The notes under the pieces: model-generated
What the model was told of the DNA's origin: nothing
Databases searched by the model: none
Seen by the model: the letters and a program-made list of their open reading frames with translations, nothing else
Made by a program: the position numbers and the translations under genes
Shown here: piece after piece, positions 4,293 to 10,719 of the stretch
How positions within the stretch are numbered: position 1 is the first letter of the stretch
Layout of the letters: each line of letters starts with the position of its first letter
NCBI GenBank assembly: GCA_023392185.1
Contig: JAEVZP010000102.1
Coordinates: 1-10,719 of the forward strand
Length of the DNA: 10,719 bases
Source: Bacteroidota bacterium
GTDB lineage: Bacteria; Bacteroidota; Bacteroidia; Chitinophagales; Chitinophagaceae
Direction of reading: 5' to 3'

Positions 4293-6530
4293 ATGAAAAA
4301 GATTTTTACCGTGCTGGCGCTCTGGGGCAGCGTTGCAACCGCATTTGCACAGCAACTGTCGCCGCAAAGCGAAATATTTCTCCTGAAATCGGAAGGAAAA
4401 GACGAACCGGTTGAAGGCTATGCCTACCGGACCGATGCGGCGGGCCGCCGGTTGTTGCCTGCGCTGATCCTGACCGACGGCCGCCTGAAACCGGCTGCGC
4501 TGGAACAGAAAGGCATCCGGGTGAATACGCAGGCCGGCAAGGTCTGGACCGTGGAATTTGAGGAAAAAAGCTTCCGACAGCTGTGTCGCGCCCTGCCCGG
4601 CGTGCGCTATATCGAGCTGGACGTACCCCTTGCGTTTTCAATGGACTCAGCCCGTCGCACCACCCGCACCGACAGCGCCCACGCCGGTATCGGTCTGCCC
4701 AAAGGATTTTCCGGAAAAGGCGTTGTCATGGGCGTGCTGGATGTGGGCTTCGACTATGATCATCCGGCCTTCTACGACACGGCCTACAGCCACTACCGGG
4801 TGCGCCGCATCTGGGAGCAAAAAGCGGCTTCCGGAACGCCGCCGGCCGGCTTTACGTATGGCCGCGAAATCGCCGATACGGCACAGATGAAAACCGCCGG
4901 AACCGATAATCCGGATAATACCCATGGCATGCACGTGGCCGGTATTGCTGCCGGCTCAGGCGCGGGTGCCGGCGACTCCTCCAACCAAAAATACCGCGGC
5001 ATCGCCTATAATGCTGATCTGGTGCTCGTAGGCATCACACCTGCTGCTACCGCCTGGACGAGCACCAGCATGAGCGATATTATCGACGGGATGAACTATG
5101 TGTACGCCTATGCCGGCAGCGTGCAAAAACCGGCGGTGGTCAACCTCAGCTGGGGCTGCCCGGTGGGTCCGCACGATGGTGCTTCGCTTTTTAGCCAGGC
5201 CTGCGACGCCCTTACCGGACCCGGAAAAATATTTGTCCTCAGCGGCGGCAACAATGGCGACAATGCCATTCACCTCCAAAAAACTTTCACGGCTACAGAC
5301 ACGCTTCTCAAAAGCTATTTCAACTTCCCCCAAACGCCAATTGGCAAGCGTAGCTGGATCGATATCTGGGGCGAGGCCGGACAAAACCTGGAAGTGCAAC
5401 TCACCCTTTACAACGGCCTGACCAAAGGCGACAGCACCGGTTGGATCCCGCTGGGCACGGCCGCGCGGCCCGTCGTGCTGCGCAGCAGCAGAGGCGACAC
5501 GCTCGACGGCTTTGTGTCGGCTGCCGTAGCCGCTTTTAATAACAAGCCGCGCATTCTGCTCGACCTCCATTCCCGTACGGCGGGCCGTCTGCTCCTCTCC
5601 GTGCGGGGCAGCGCCGGAACGGCAAATGCCTGGGCGGGCTATGTGTATCAAACGACCGGCTACTACGGCAACTTCGCCGGCGGCCTCGGCGGAGCGGTTT
5701 CCGGAAATTCCGACATGACCGTCAGCGATATGGTGACCAGCCAGAGCGCACTGGCCGTCGCAGCCTATGCGTCTAAAAACGTATTTACTAACATCAATGG
5801 CACGCCGGTGTCTTACCTCAACTATGTACCCAACGGCGATATCGTACCCTTCTCAAGCCGCGGGCCGGCCGCCGATGGCCGCATCAAGCCCGATATTGCC
5901 GGGCCGGGCCTCGTACTGTCTTCGCCTATCAACAGCTATGATACAAGTTATGCCGCAGGTGGCAGCGACCGGGGGAGCGTGGTAACCGAATGGACCGCGC
6001 CCAATGGCCGCACCCACCGCTATGCCGCCCTGATGGGCACGTCTATGTCGTCGCCGGCTGTTGCGGGCATTGCTGCCTTGCTGCTCGAAGCCGACCCGGA
6101 TCTGAATCCCTACCGGCTGAAAGAAATCCTACAGGAAACAGCTTTGCAGGACAATTTTACGGGCGTCCTGCCCGCCGGTGGCACGGCTGTCTGGGGGGCC
6201 GGAAAGGTGAACGCCTATAGCGCTTTGCAGAAAGCACTGGCCACGCTGGGCATCTCCGAAGTGGTGCAAAACCCGGCGCAGCTGCCCGTGCTGCTGTATC
6301 CCAACCCGGTGAGCAACGCCTCGACGCTGGAATATTTCAGCACGCAGCCGGAAACCGCTGTAGTGCGCCTCTCCGACGCAACCGGAAAGCTCTTGCGGCA
6401 GCAATCCTGGTCGCTTGCTACCGGGGCCAACACGCTGGTGATCCAATGGGAGGGACTTCCGTCCGGGCTTTACTTCGTGAGCCTTCAAACCCCCCAAGGT
6501 GTCGCGCAGGTGAAAGTATTGCGCCGTTAA
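4293..6530 (+). CDS. Secreted subtilisin-like S8 serine protease with T9SS sorting domain
   Basis: The ATG at 4293 is chosen over an in-frame TTG at 4278 because it gives a clean signal peptide (MKKIFTVLALWGSVATAFA, cut before QQ). The 745-residue product has a short pro-region, then a peptidase S8 domain: Asp150 (VMGVLDVGFDYDHP), His211 (NTHGMHVAGIAAG), oxyanion Asn320 (LSGGNNGD) and Ser584 (MGTSMSSPAVAG). About 150 residues of beta-rich sequence are inserted between the oxyanion Asn and the Ser region, from roughly residue 330 to 480, perhaps a jelly-roll-like module. Residues 665-745 (LYPNPVSN start, LPSGLYFVSLQT, KVLRR end) are a type A T9SS C-terminal sorting domain, so the enzyme is exported through the outer membrane and released or anchored. 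The motif HGMH in place of the usual HGTH also occurs in lactocepin-type S8 enzymes. Substrate unknown; a nutritional or envelope protease is likely. Confidence 0.92.
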   Translation: MKKIFTVLALWGSVATAFAQQLSPQSEIFLLKSEGKDEPVEGYAYRTDAAGRRLLPALILTDGRLKPAALEQKGIRVNTQAGKVWTVEFEEKSFRQLCRALPGVRYIELDVPLAFSMDSARRTTRTDSAHAGIGLPKGFSGKGVVMGVLDVGFDYDHPAFYDTAYSHYRVRRIWEQKAASGTPPAGFTYGREIADTAQMKTAGTDNPDNTHGMHVAGIAAGSGAGAGDSSNQKYRGIAYNADLVLVGITPAATAWTSTSMSDIIDGMNYVYAYAGSVQKPAVVNLSWGCPVGPHDGASLFSQACDALTGPGKIFVLSGGNNGDNAIHLQKTFTATDTLLKSYFNFPQTPIGKRSWIDIWGEAGQNLEVQLTLYNGLTKGDSTGWIPLGTAARPVVLRSSRGDTLDGFVSAAVAAFNNKPRILLDLHSRTAGRLLLSVRGSAGTANAWAGYVYQTTGYYGNFAGGLGGAVSGNSDMTVSDMVTSQSALAVAAYASKNVFTNINGTPVSYLNYVPNGDIVPFSSRGPAADGRIKPDIAGPGLVLSSPINSYDTSYAAGGSDRGSVVTEWTAPNGRTHRYAALMGTSMSSPAVAGIAALLLEADPDLNPYRLKEILQETALQDNFTGVLPAGGTAVWGAGKVNAYSALQKALATLGISEVVQNPAQLPVLLYPNPVSNASTLEYFSTQPETAVVRLSDATGKLLRQQSWSLATGANTLVIQWEGLPSGLYFVSLQTPQGVAQVKVLRR

Positions 6531-6539
6531 AGGCCTGGA

Positions 6540-6604
6540 TTTCCGGAAAATGTGACGGTGCGGGACGCTTGCTTGTGCTGCCTAACCGCTCTTTTTTCCG
6601 GAAA
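6540..6604. repeat. Pair of TTTCCGGAAA palindromes, 55 bp apart
   Basis: Perfect copies at 6540-6549 and 6595-6604 in the spacer after the S8 protease; the first begins 10 bp after its stop codon. No other terminator is visible in this 180-bp spacer, so the palindromes may mark the transcript end. Confidence 0.8.
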
Positions 6605-6661
6605 TCTGCCTCGCTTTTGAGGGAAATAACGATCCTGTTGCGGTTCTGCCCCGATGTTCTT

Positions 6662-6669
6662 TATTTTCG
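6662..6669 (+). promoter_or_regulatory. Possible -7 element of the exonuclease gene (TATTTTCG)
   Basis: One mismatch to TAnnTTTG, 41 bp before the ATG at 6711. Weak. Confidence 0.25.
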
Positions 6670-6710
6670 TTATCCGTTTCGCTCTTCCGACCGCTTCCAA
6701 AACACCCTGC

Positions 6711-7439
6711 ATGGAATCCCTCAAAAGCCTTTTATTCATCGATATTGAGACTGCTTCCGGTAAGGCGCGTCTCGAGGCACTTTCAGAAGGCATGCAGCGC
6801 GAGTGGGATCACAAAGCCCGGCAGCGGTGGAGCGAAGAAGCAGAGCAAAATCCCGGAGCGGTGTATTATCAGCAGGCGGCTACGCTGGCGGAATTTGGCC
6901 GTATTGTGTGTATTTCCATTGGCTGGGTGCTCGAAGGGCAGGAGCCGATGCAACTGTTCGTTAAATCGTTCTACGGCGAAGACGAGAAAGCCCTGCTCGA
7001 TGCGTTTTGTCATACCATCGGCGCTTTTGCCGACAAGCGGGGCGAGCCCGTGCTGGTGGGGCACAACATCCGCGAATTCGATATTCCTTTTATCGCCCGG
7101 CGCATGATTTTGCACGGCATGAGCCTGCCCGGCTGCCTCAAACTTCAGGACAAAAAGCCTTGGGAAATTCTCCATCAGGATACGCTGCACCTGTGGCGCT
7201 TCGGCGACCGCGCCTTTGTGAAGCTGACGCTCCTGTGTGAGTTATTTGGCGTGCCGACACCCAAGGACGATATCTCCGGTGCAGACGTGACGCGGGTGTT
7301 CTGGGAAGAAAAGGACATGAACCGCATCGCCCGCTACTGCGAAAAAGATGTTCTGGCAACAGCCAGGGTGTATTTCCATTTGCAGGGCATGCATGAGGAA
7401 GCTAAAAGCCTTTGGGTAAAAGAAGGTGCAACGGTGTAG
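6711..7439 (+). CDS. Predicted 3'-5' exonuclease, DnaQ-like DEDDy (PolB exo2 type)
   Basis: The preferred ATG at 6711 gives 242 residues beginning just before the first catalytic motif; a longer form from 6654 would add 19 residues of non-conserved sequence. Motif I is LLFIDIET (Asp11, Glu13), motif II VGHNIREFDIPFI (Asp124) and motif III ARYCEKDVLATARVY with Tyr209-x3-Asp213, which makes it a DEDDy enzyme. Spacing and the segments WDHKA and LKLQDKKPWE fit the predicted 3'-5' exonuclease family related to the PolB exonuclease domain (PF10108 type), stand-alone proteins common in Bacteroidota. The expected activity is metal-dependent removal of nucleotides from 3' ends of DNA or RNA in the cytoplasm; the pathway is unknown. 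It converges with the radical-SAM/DUF4130 repair pair, with only 18 bp and no clear hairpin between the stops. Confidence 0.85.
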   Translation: MESLKSLLFIDIETASGKARLEALSEGMQREWDHKARQRWSEEAEQNPGAVYYQQAATLAEFGRIVCISIGWVLEGQEPMQLFVKSFYGEDEKALLDAFCHTIGAFADKRGEPVLVGHNIREFDIPFIARRMILHGMSLPGCLKLQDKKPWEILHQDTLHLWRFGDRAFVKLTLLCELFGVPTPKDDISGADVTRVFWEEKDMNRIARYCEKDVLATARVYFHLQGMHEEAKSLWVKEGATV

Positions 7440-7457
7440 GGCTTCACTCGCGGCATC

Positions 7458-8252
7458 TTACAACTTTTTCTCCGTCAGATAGCGCCAGTAGCGCGAAGGT
7501 ATATGCCGCAGGTGCAGCTTCGGATTTTTGCGCGCCGCAATACCGGTGTGTTGAAAGTAAATCTTCCATAAATCCTGGTAAGCTGCTTCTGTTTCCAAAA
7601 CAGATCCGGATTCGCCTTTGCCTTCGGTCCATTCCAGTGCCACTTCATTCACCTTTCCGGAAACCGGGTCGTGATGCATGCCGTAGTTGCGCCGCAGGTC
7701 GTAGATCAGCCACGCCATATCCGCATACCGGCTCCTGAAGTGCGCGACAATCAGGGGCAGCACGTTGTAATCCGGCTCAATCGGCGCATACCACAGATCA
7801 TCGGGCAGCCGCTGAAAGCGCACAAAGGCTTCCATACGGTGCTTTTCGCGCCACACTTTCCGGGCCGTTTGCTGTACCTCCAGTATCGGCGCAAACGCAT
7901 AGTCGGTGGTGACGTCGTGCGCATGGTCAAACACATGGCGCGCGTAGGCCAGCAACACGTCTTCGATGCCCGGTAGCTCGCTGAGGAAGGTTTGAAAAAA
8001 CTGCTGCTGTCCTTCCGGCCCGGTTTTCCGGCCCAGGCCGTTCCAAACCCGCAGTGCCTTCGCCGGGTGGGTGGTCACGGGTGTGGCGGCCGATAGCAGG
8101 GAAGGCTGAAAGCGCGCTTGGGTGCGGATGCTCACGCCTTCCAGCTTCCGGTCATACACGTCGAAGACAGCGGTGAGCAGGCCGGCCATGCTGCCGTCAT
8201 ACACCAGCGTGTGGTGCACGGCGTCTATGGATTGTAAAAGATTCAAGGCCAA
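7458..8252 (-). CDS. DUF4130 protein, partner of the radical-SAM DNA repair protein
   Basis: Encodes about 264 residues. The N-terminal segment HTLVYDGSMAGLLTAVFDVY and the C-terminal part with PDDLWYAPIEPDYNVLPL, FRSRYADMAWLIYDLRRNYG and a basic end (HLRHIPSRYWRYLTEK) are the landmarks of the DUF4130 family (TIGR03915, 'SAM-associated DNA metabolism protein'). In many bacteria this domain is encoded next to, or fused with a uracil-DNA-glycosylase-like domain next to, a dedicated radical-SAM protein; here the glycosylase part is absent. Function is unproven; DNA modification or repair is inferred from the linkage. The start is unusual: no in-frame ATG or GTG precedes the conserved YDGS motif, so the start is TTG at 8252 or 8246. 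It lies 12 bp after the stop of the radical-SAM gene, so the two are co-transcribed. Confidence 0.85.
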   Translation of the reverse strand: MALNLLQSIDAVHHTLVYDGSMAGLLTAVFDVYDRKLEGVSIRTQARFQPSLLSAATPVTTHPAKALRVWNGLGRKTGPEGQQQFFQTFLSELPGIEDVLLAYARHVFDHAHDVTTDYAFAPILEVQQTARKVWREKHRMEAFVRFQRLPDDLWYAPIEPDYNVLPLIVAHFRSRYADMAWLIYDLRRNYGMHHDPVSGKVNEVALEWTEGKGESGSVLETEAAYQDLWKIYFQHTGIAARKNPKLHLRHIPSRYWRYLTEKKL

Positions 8253-8264
8253 GGGATCATTTTT

Positions 8265-9530
8265 CTAAAACAAAGCGCCCTGTGTGGTGTAATGCGCAAC
8301 GTATTTGCTTGTCGCGTTGGAAAGGATGCGTTCGCGAATGGTATGCGCCGGCAGGCCCAGCAGGCCGAAGCTGGCGCGGTCGGCCGTGGTGATAAAATAC
8401 CGGGCGCGGTTGGCGGCAATGCCGATTTTCTTCAGGGCTTCCCAGCCCAGCAGCCGGAACTGCCGGGCGGCCACAATTTTTTTAGCCGAGCCGATTCCAA
8501 TCCCCGGCACACGCATAATCAGTTCATAATCCGCCGTGTTGATGTCGAGCGGAAACAAGTGTAGGTTGCGCAAGGCCCAGCCGAGCTTTGGGTCCACCGC
8601 TTTGTCGAGCGAAGGCGCGTCTTCAGGCAGAATTTCGTCGGCCTTAAAACCATAAAGCCGCATCAGCCAGTCGCTTTGATAAAGGCGATGCTCGCGCAGG
8701 ATAGGCACCTGACTTTCGAGGCCCGGCAGCCGGTTGTCGTCGGCCACCGGCACATAGCCGCTGTAATACACACGCTTGAGCTTAAAATCCTGATACAGCT
8801 TGTCGGCTTTGAGGATAATCTGCCGGTCGTTTTCGGGCGACGCGCCGATAACCATTTGCGTGCTTTGTCCGGCGGGCGCAAAAGCAGGCGTGTGTTGCAA
8901 AACCTTTTTCTCTTCGCGCACCGCTTCGATTTTTTCGGAGAGAAAGCCCATGGGCCGCACAATGTCGGCTTCGTTTTTCTCCGGCGCCAGCTTTTGCAGC
9001 GACAGTTCCGAGGGCAACTCGATGTTTACGCTGAGCCGGTCGGCCCATAGTCCGGCTTCTTTCATCAGGTCGTCGCTGCAACCCGGAATGGTTTTCAGGT
9101 GGATATAGCCGTTAAAATTGTGTTCCAGCCGCAGCGTTTTGGCCACGCGCACCAGCCGCTCCATCGTGAAATCCGGATTTTTGAAAATACCGGAGCTTAG
9201 AAAAAGCCCTTCGATATAATTCCGGCGATAGAAATTAATGGTGAGGTCCACTACTTCCTCCACCGTGAAAGCCACGCGCTTCACCTCATCGTTGCTGCGG
9301 CGGCTGACGCAATAGGCGCAGTCGAAGATGCAGACGTTGGTGAGCAAAATTTTAAGCAGCGAGATACAGCGGCCGTCTTCGGTATAGCTGTGGCAGATAC
9401 CCATGCCGGTGGTGTCGCCGAGGCCTTTTTTTTCATTTTCCCGCTTGCTGCCGCTACTCGAACAGCTGACGTCGTATTTGGCTGCATCGGCCAGCACACT
9501 CAGCTTTTCCTTCATCCGGTCCCAGTTCAT
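8265..9530 (-). CDS. Putative DNA modification/repair radical-SAM protein with HhH domain
   Basis: Encodes 421 residues from ATG at 9530. The radical-SAM motif CIFDCAYC (Cys67, Cys71, Cys74) binds the [4Fe-4S] cluster; three more cysteines upstream (Cys23, Cys46, Cys55) in the conserved segment SCSSSG...GICHSYTEDGRC might hold another centre. A helix-hairpin-helix (VPGIGIGSAKKIVAAR, residues 341-356, preceded by the INTADYELIMR lead-in) near the C-terminus indicates non-specific DNA binding. The order and motifs match the TIGR03916 family, 'putative DNA modification/repair radical SAM protein', which is genomically linked to DUF4130. The reaction is unknown. First gene of a two-gene operon; the upstream spacer has only a one-mismatch -7 candidate (TATTTTAG, minus strand, 9563-9570). 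Confidence 0.92.
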   Translation of the reverse strand: MNWDRMKEKLSVLADAAKYDVSCSSSGSKRENEKKGLGDTTGMGICHSYTEDGRCISLLKILLTNVCIFDCAYCVSRRSNDEVKRVAFTVEEVVDLTINFYRRNYIEGLFLSSGIFKNPDFTMERLVRVAKTLRLEHNFNGYIHLKTIPGCSDDLMKEAGLWADRLSVNIELPSELSLQKLAPEKNEADIVRPMGFLSEKIEAVREEKKVLQHTPAFAPAGQSTQMVIGASPENDRQIILKADKLYQDFKLKRVYYSGYVPVADDNRLPGLESQVPILREHRLYQSDWLMRLYGFKADEILPEDAPSLDKAVDPKLGWALRNLHLFPLDINTADYELIMRVPGIGIGSAKKIVAARQFRLLGWEALKKIGIAANRARYFITTADRASFGLLGLPAHTIRERILSNATSKYVAHYTTQGALF

Positions 9531-9562
9531 CTGATAAGTCTTTTCTTGTCTTTTTGAGCCTA

Positions 9563-9570
9563 CTAAAATA
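9563..9570 (-). promoter_or_regulatory. Possible -7 element of the radical-SAM operon (TATTTTAG)
   Basis: On the minus strand, one mismatch to TAnnTTTG, 32 bp before the ATG at 9530. Weak. Confidence 0.3.
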
Positions 9571-9684
9571 CGAAAAAAGGGCCGTTTTTAAGGAAGGAAA
9601 AGGCTGTAATTAGCCTATTTTGTCTTAAAAAAGGATGTTTCTACCCTTTTTCCGGGAAGGTGAATTTTGATCTAAAAGAATGCC

Positions 9685-9697
9685 CGGACCGGGTCCG
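9685..9697. other. Inverted repeat CGGACC-G-GGTCCG
   Basis: A perfect 6-bp inverted repeat around a single G, just beyond the T-rich end of the long hairpin (read on the minus strand). It may be an operator of the radical-SAM operon or a secondary hairpin; nothing decides between these. Confidence 0.3.
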
Positions 9698-9702
9698 AAA
9701 AG

Positions 9703-9759
9703 AAACCATTGAGGTCCTGATTTCCGGAAATTTTCCGGAAATCAGGCCCTCAATGGTTT
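9703..9759 (-). terminator. Very long hairpin terminator of the barrel gene, tip made of two TTTCCGGAAA palindromes
   Basis: Two 28-nt arms (9703-9730 and 9732-9759) are complementary at 27 of 28 positions, with one nucleotide between them; the only mismatch is T9715 opposite C9747. On the minus strand the stem is followed by TTTCTTTTC, and it starts about 60 bp after the stop of the outer-membrane barrel gene, so termination of that gene is the simplest reading. The inner 10 bp of each arm are the iterated palindrome (9721-9730 and 9732-9741), so each arm can also fold on itself. Confidence 0.75.
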
Positions 9760-9820
9760 GGCAAAAATTCTTTCTGGATCTCTTCCCCGGATCAAAAGAT
9801 ACCGTAGGACAAGGCGGCTC

Positions 9821-10717
9821 CTAACGCCGCACCCGCAGCAACTCCAGATTCAGGTTGGCACTCAGCCAGGCCCAGTGCTGCCAGTCACCGGCAGTTAGGG
9901 TGTTTTTCACCAGTCGCAGGGATTCGGTGGTGCGGAAGGCGCTGTAGCCGCCCTGCAGTTCCAGAAAAGGATACGCCTTCCAGCTGGCGTTCAGGTCCAG
10001 CTCGGCACCCAGGTCCGACGATTGTTTCGCTCCATTTTGGTAAATGTCGCCGGTAGCGCGGAACCAGTGGCCAGCCAGATTGAGCTGTGCTTTTGGTGAG
10101 GCTTTAAAACCAAGATTCAGGTAGGCATCCAGCAGGCCGGTATTGCCGTGCGGATTTCCGGCATAGAAATAATCCATGTGGCCGTAGAACTTGTGGTTGG
10201 TACCATACGGAACGGCAAAGGCGCGGTTCTCGCTGTTGCTTTTTCCGAAATCATTTCCACTCAAATAGTCAGCGCCTAGGCCGGCCCGCCAGCGCTTGCC
10301 CAACGGCGCGCCCACCTGTGCCGCCAGCAGATAAGCATTTGTGTTGATGCCTGCCAGGTTCTCGCCCATTTGGTAATAGGCCGAAACGGCTGCCGACCAG
10401 CGCGGCGCATTCCGGAAATAATGAGCACCCAGGGTTTGCTGTTGGTGCAGCTTCTGGTCCGCCGTGTCGGAAAGAGCATCTTGCAAGCCGGTGTTATAAG
10501 CCAGAAGGCTCAAAGCGCCCCACTGACCTACCGGGATTTTACCCCACAGCAATTGCAGGGTTTTATACGCCTGGGCATCGGCCACAGCGTAGCGGTTTCC
10601 GGCGGGATTGGCTATGTTGTTGTCGTAATTGACCTTGTAGTTCTGGTTGTAAGCAGCATAAAAGCGACCTTCAAAACCATTTTTCCGGAAAATAATCGCC
10701 GCAGCGTCATGTGCGCG
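9821..10717 (-). CDS. Alginate-export-type outer-membrane beta-barrel protein (C-terminal part)
   Basis: Partial: the frame is open to the window edge, so the start is outside; an apparent start at 10585 is an internal GTG valine. The 298 visible residues show alternating polar/aromatic beta strands typical of a porin-like barrel: RFYAAYNQNYKV, WGALSLLAYNTGLQ, SAAVSAYYQMGE, AGLGADYLSGND, and the landmark YGTNHKFYGHMDYFYAGNP, which I recognise from Bacteroidota proteins annotated as alginate export family (PF13372 type). The C-terminus (WLSANLNLELLRVRR) lacks the usual terminal aromatic residue but is strand-like. It should sit in the outer membrane as a channel; a role in alginate transport specifically is only by family name. 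The gene stands alone within the window, with its own long terminator downstream. Confidence 0.8.
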   Translation of the reverse strand, partial: RAHDAAAIIFRKNGFEGRFYAAYNQNYKVNYDNNIANPAGNRYAVADAQAYKTLQLLWGKIPVGQWGALSLLAYNTGLQDALSDTADQKLHQQQTLGAHYFRNAPRWSAAVSAYYQMGENLAGINTNAYLLAAQVGAPLGKRWRAGLGADYLSGNDFGKSNSENRAFAVPYGTNHKFYGHMDYFYAGNPHGNTGLLDAYLNLGFKASPKAQLNLAGHWFRATGDIYQNGAKQSSDLGAELDLNASWKAYPFLELQGGYSAFRTTESLRLVKNTLTAGDWQHWAWLSANLNLELLRVRR

Positions 10718-10719
10718 GG

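Larger units (their letters stand above)
491..10691. repeat. Highly iterated palindrome TTTCCGGAAA, 13 perfect copies
   Basis: Perfect 10-bp copies start at 491, 513, 776, 1315, 2715, 4708, 5698, 6540, 6595, 7654, 9721, 9732 and 10682. Four further copies of the inner TTCCGGAA lie at 1244, 2107, 4829 and 10410. Chance expectation for one given 10-mer in this length is about 0.01. Seven of the 13 are intergenic although intergenic DNA is under a fifth of the window. The six in genes are read in two different frames, giving Ser-Gly-(Lys/Asn) or Phe-Arg-Lys, so protein selection does not explain them. No copy lies in the block 2725-4707, which holds most of the accessory genes. Role unknown; a protein binding or methylation site is possible. 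Confidence 0.9.

Noticed and set aside
4956..5651. A 231-codon antisense ORF within the S8 protease
   Set aside because: The sense frame carries the S8 catalytic set. The antisense translation is low-complexity Ala/Gly/Arg text with no family resemblance.
10276..10585. GTG at 10585 as the start of the outer-membrane barrel gene
   Set aside because: The frame stays open upstream to the window edge with barrel-like sequence (RFYAAYNQNYKV), so this GTG is an internal valine.
491..10691. The repeated TTTCCGGAAA as a CRISPR array or a transposon end
   Set aside because: The unit is only 10 bp with irregular spacing of 11 bp to about 2 kb, no spacers of even size and no cas genes.
1..10719. tRNA, rRNA, known riboswitch or CRISPR
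   Set aside because: No cloverleaf, rRNA-like stretch, recognisable aptamer core or regular repeat-spacer array was found on either strand by eye.

Overview
The window looks like chromosomal DNA of a Bacteroidota bacterium, most likely a Chitinophagaceae-type member. The grounds are a subtilase ending in a type IX secretion (T9SS) sorting domain, an alginate-export-type outer-membrane barrel, TAnnTTTG-type -7 promoter elements, and moderately high GC in the main genes. The species cannot be named from the sequence.

Layout. 1-456 (+): 3' part of a membrane zinc metallopeptidase with the HExxH motif, closed by a strong terminator. 457-878: intergenic, with copy A of a ~188-bp dispersed repeat, a GC hairpin and the promoter of the next gene. 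879-2282 (+): three-domain persulfide dioxygenase/rhodanese fusion. A shared terminator at 2303-2336 separates it from the minus-strand accessory block 2367-4230: a VapBC-type toxin-antitoxin pair, an AT-rich orphan gene, two decayed 3' ends of a PduO-type cobalamin adenosyltransferase, a 56-residue small gene between them, and copy B of the dispersed repeat. 4293-6530 (+): secreted S8 protease with T9SS tail. 6711-7439 (+): DEDDy 3'-5' exonuclease. Converging on it, 7458-9530 (-): a two-gene operon of a radical-SAM/helix-hairpin-helix protein and its DUF4130 partner, a conserved but poorly characterised putative DNA repair pair. 9821-edge (-): partial alginate-export-type outer-membrane barrel, ended by a very long hairpin.

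How the genes relate. The persulfide dioxygenase acts alone in sulfide/persulfide detoxification. The protease and barrel belong to the cell envelope. The exonuclease and the radical-SAM/DUF4130 pair form a convergent cluster with a nucleic-acid theme. The minus-strand block from 2.4 to 4.2 kb is the variable part: a toxin-antitoxin pair, gene debris, a repeat and AT-rich DNA.

The most striking signal is not a gene. The perfect 10-bp palindrome TTTCCGGAAA occurs 13 times in 10.7 kb, against about 0.01 expected by chance, inside and between genes and in different reading frames. It resembles in behaviour the highly iterated palindrome HIP1 of cyanobacteria. Intergenic copies tend to come in pairs 11, 22 or 55 bp apart, and one pair forms the tip of the 28-bp terminator hairpin.
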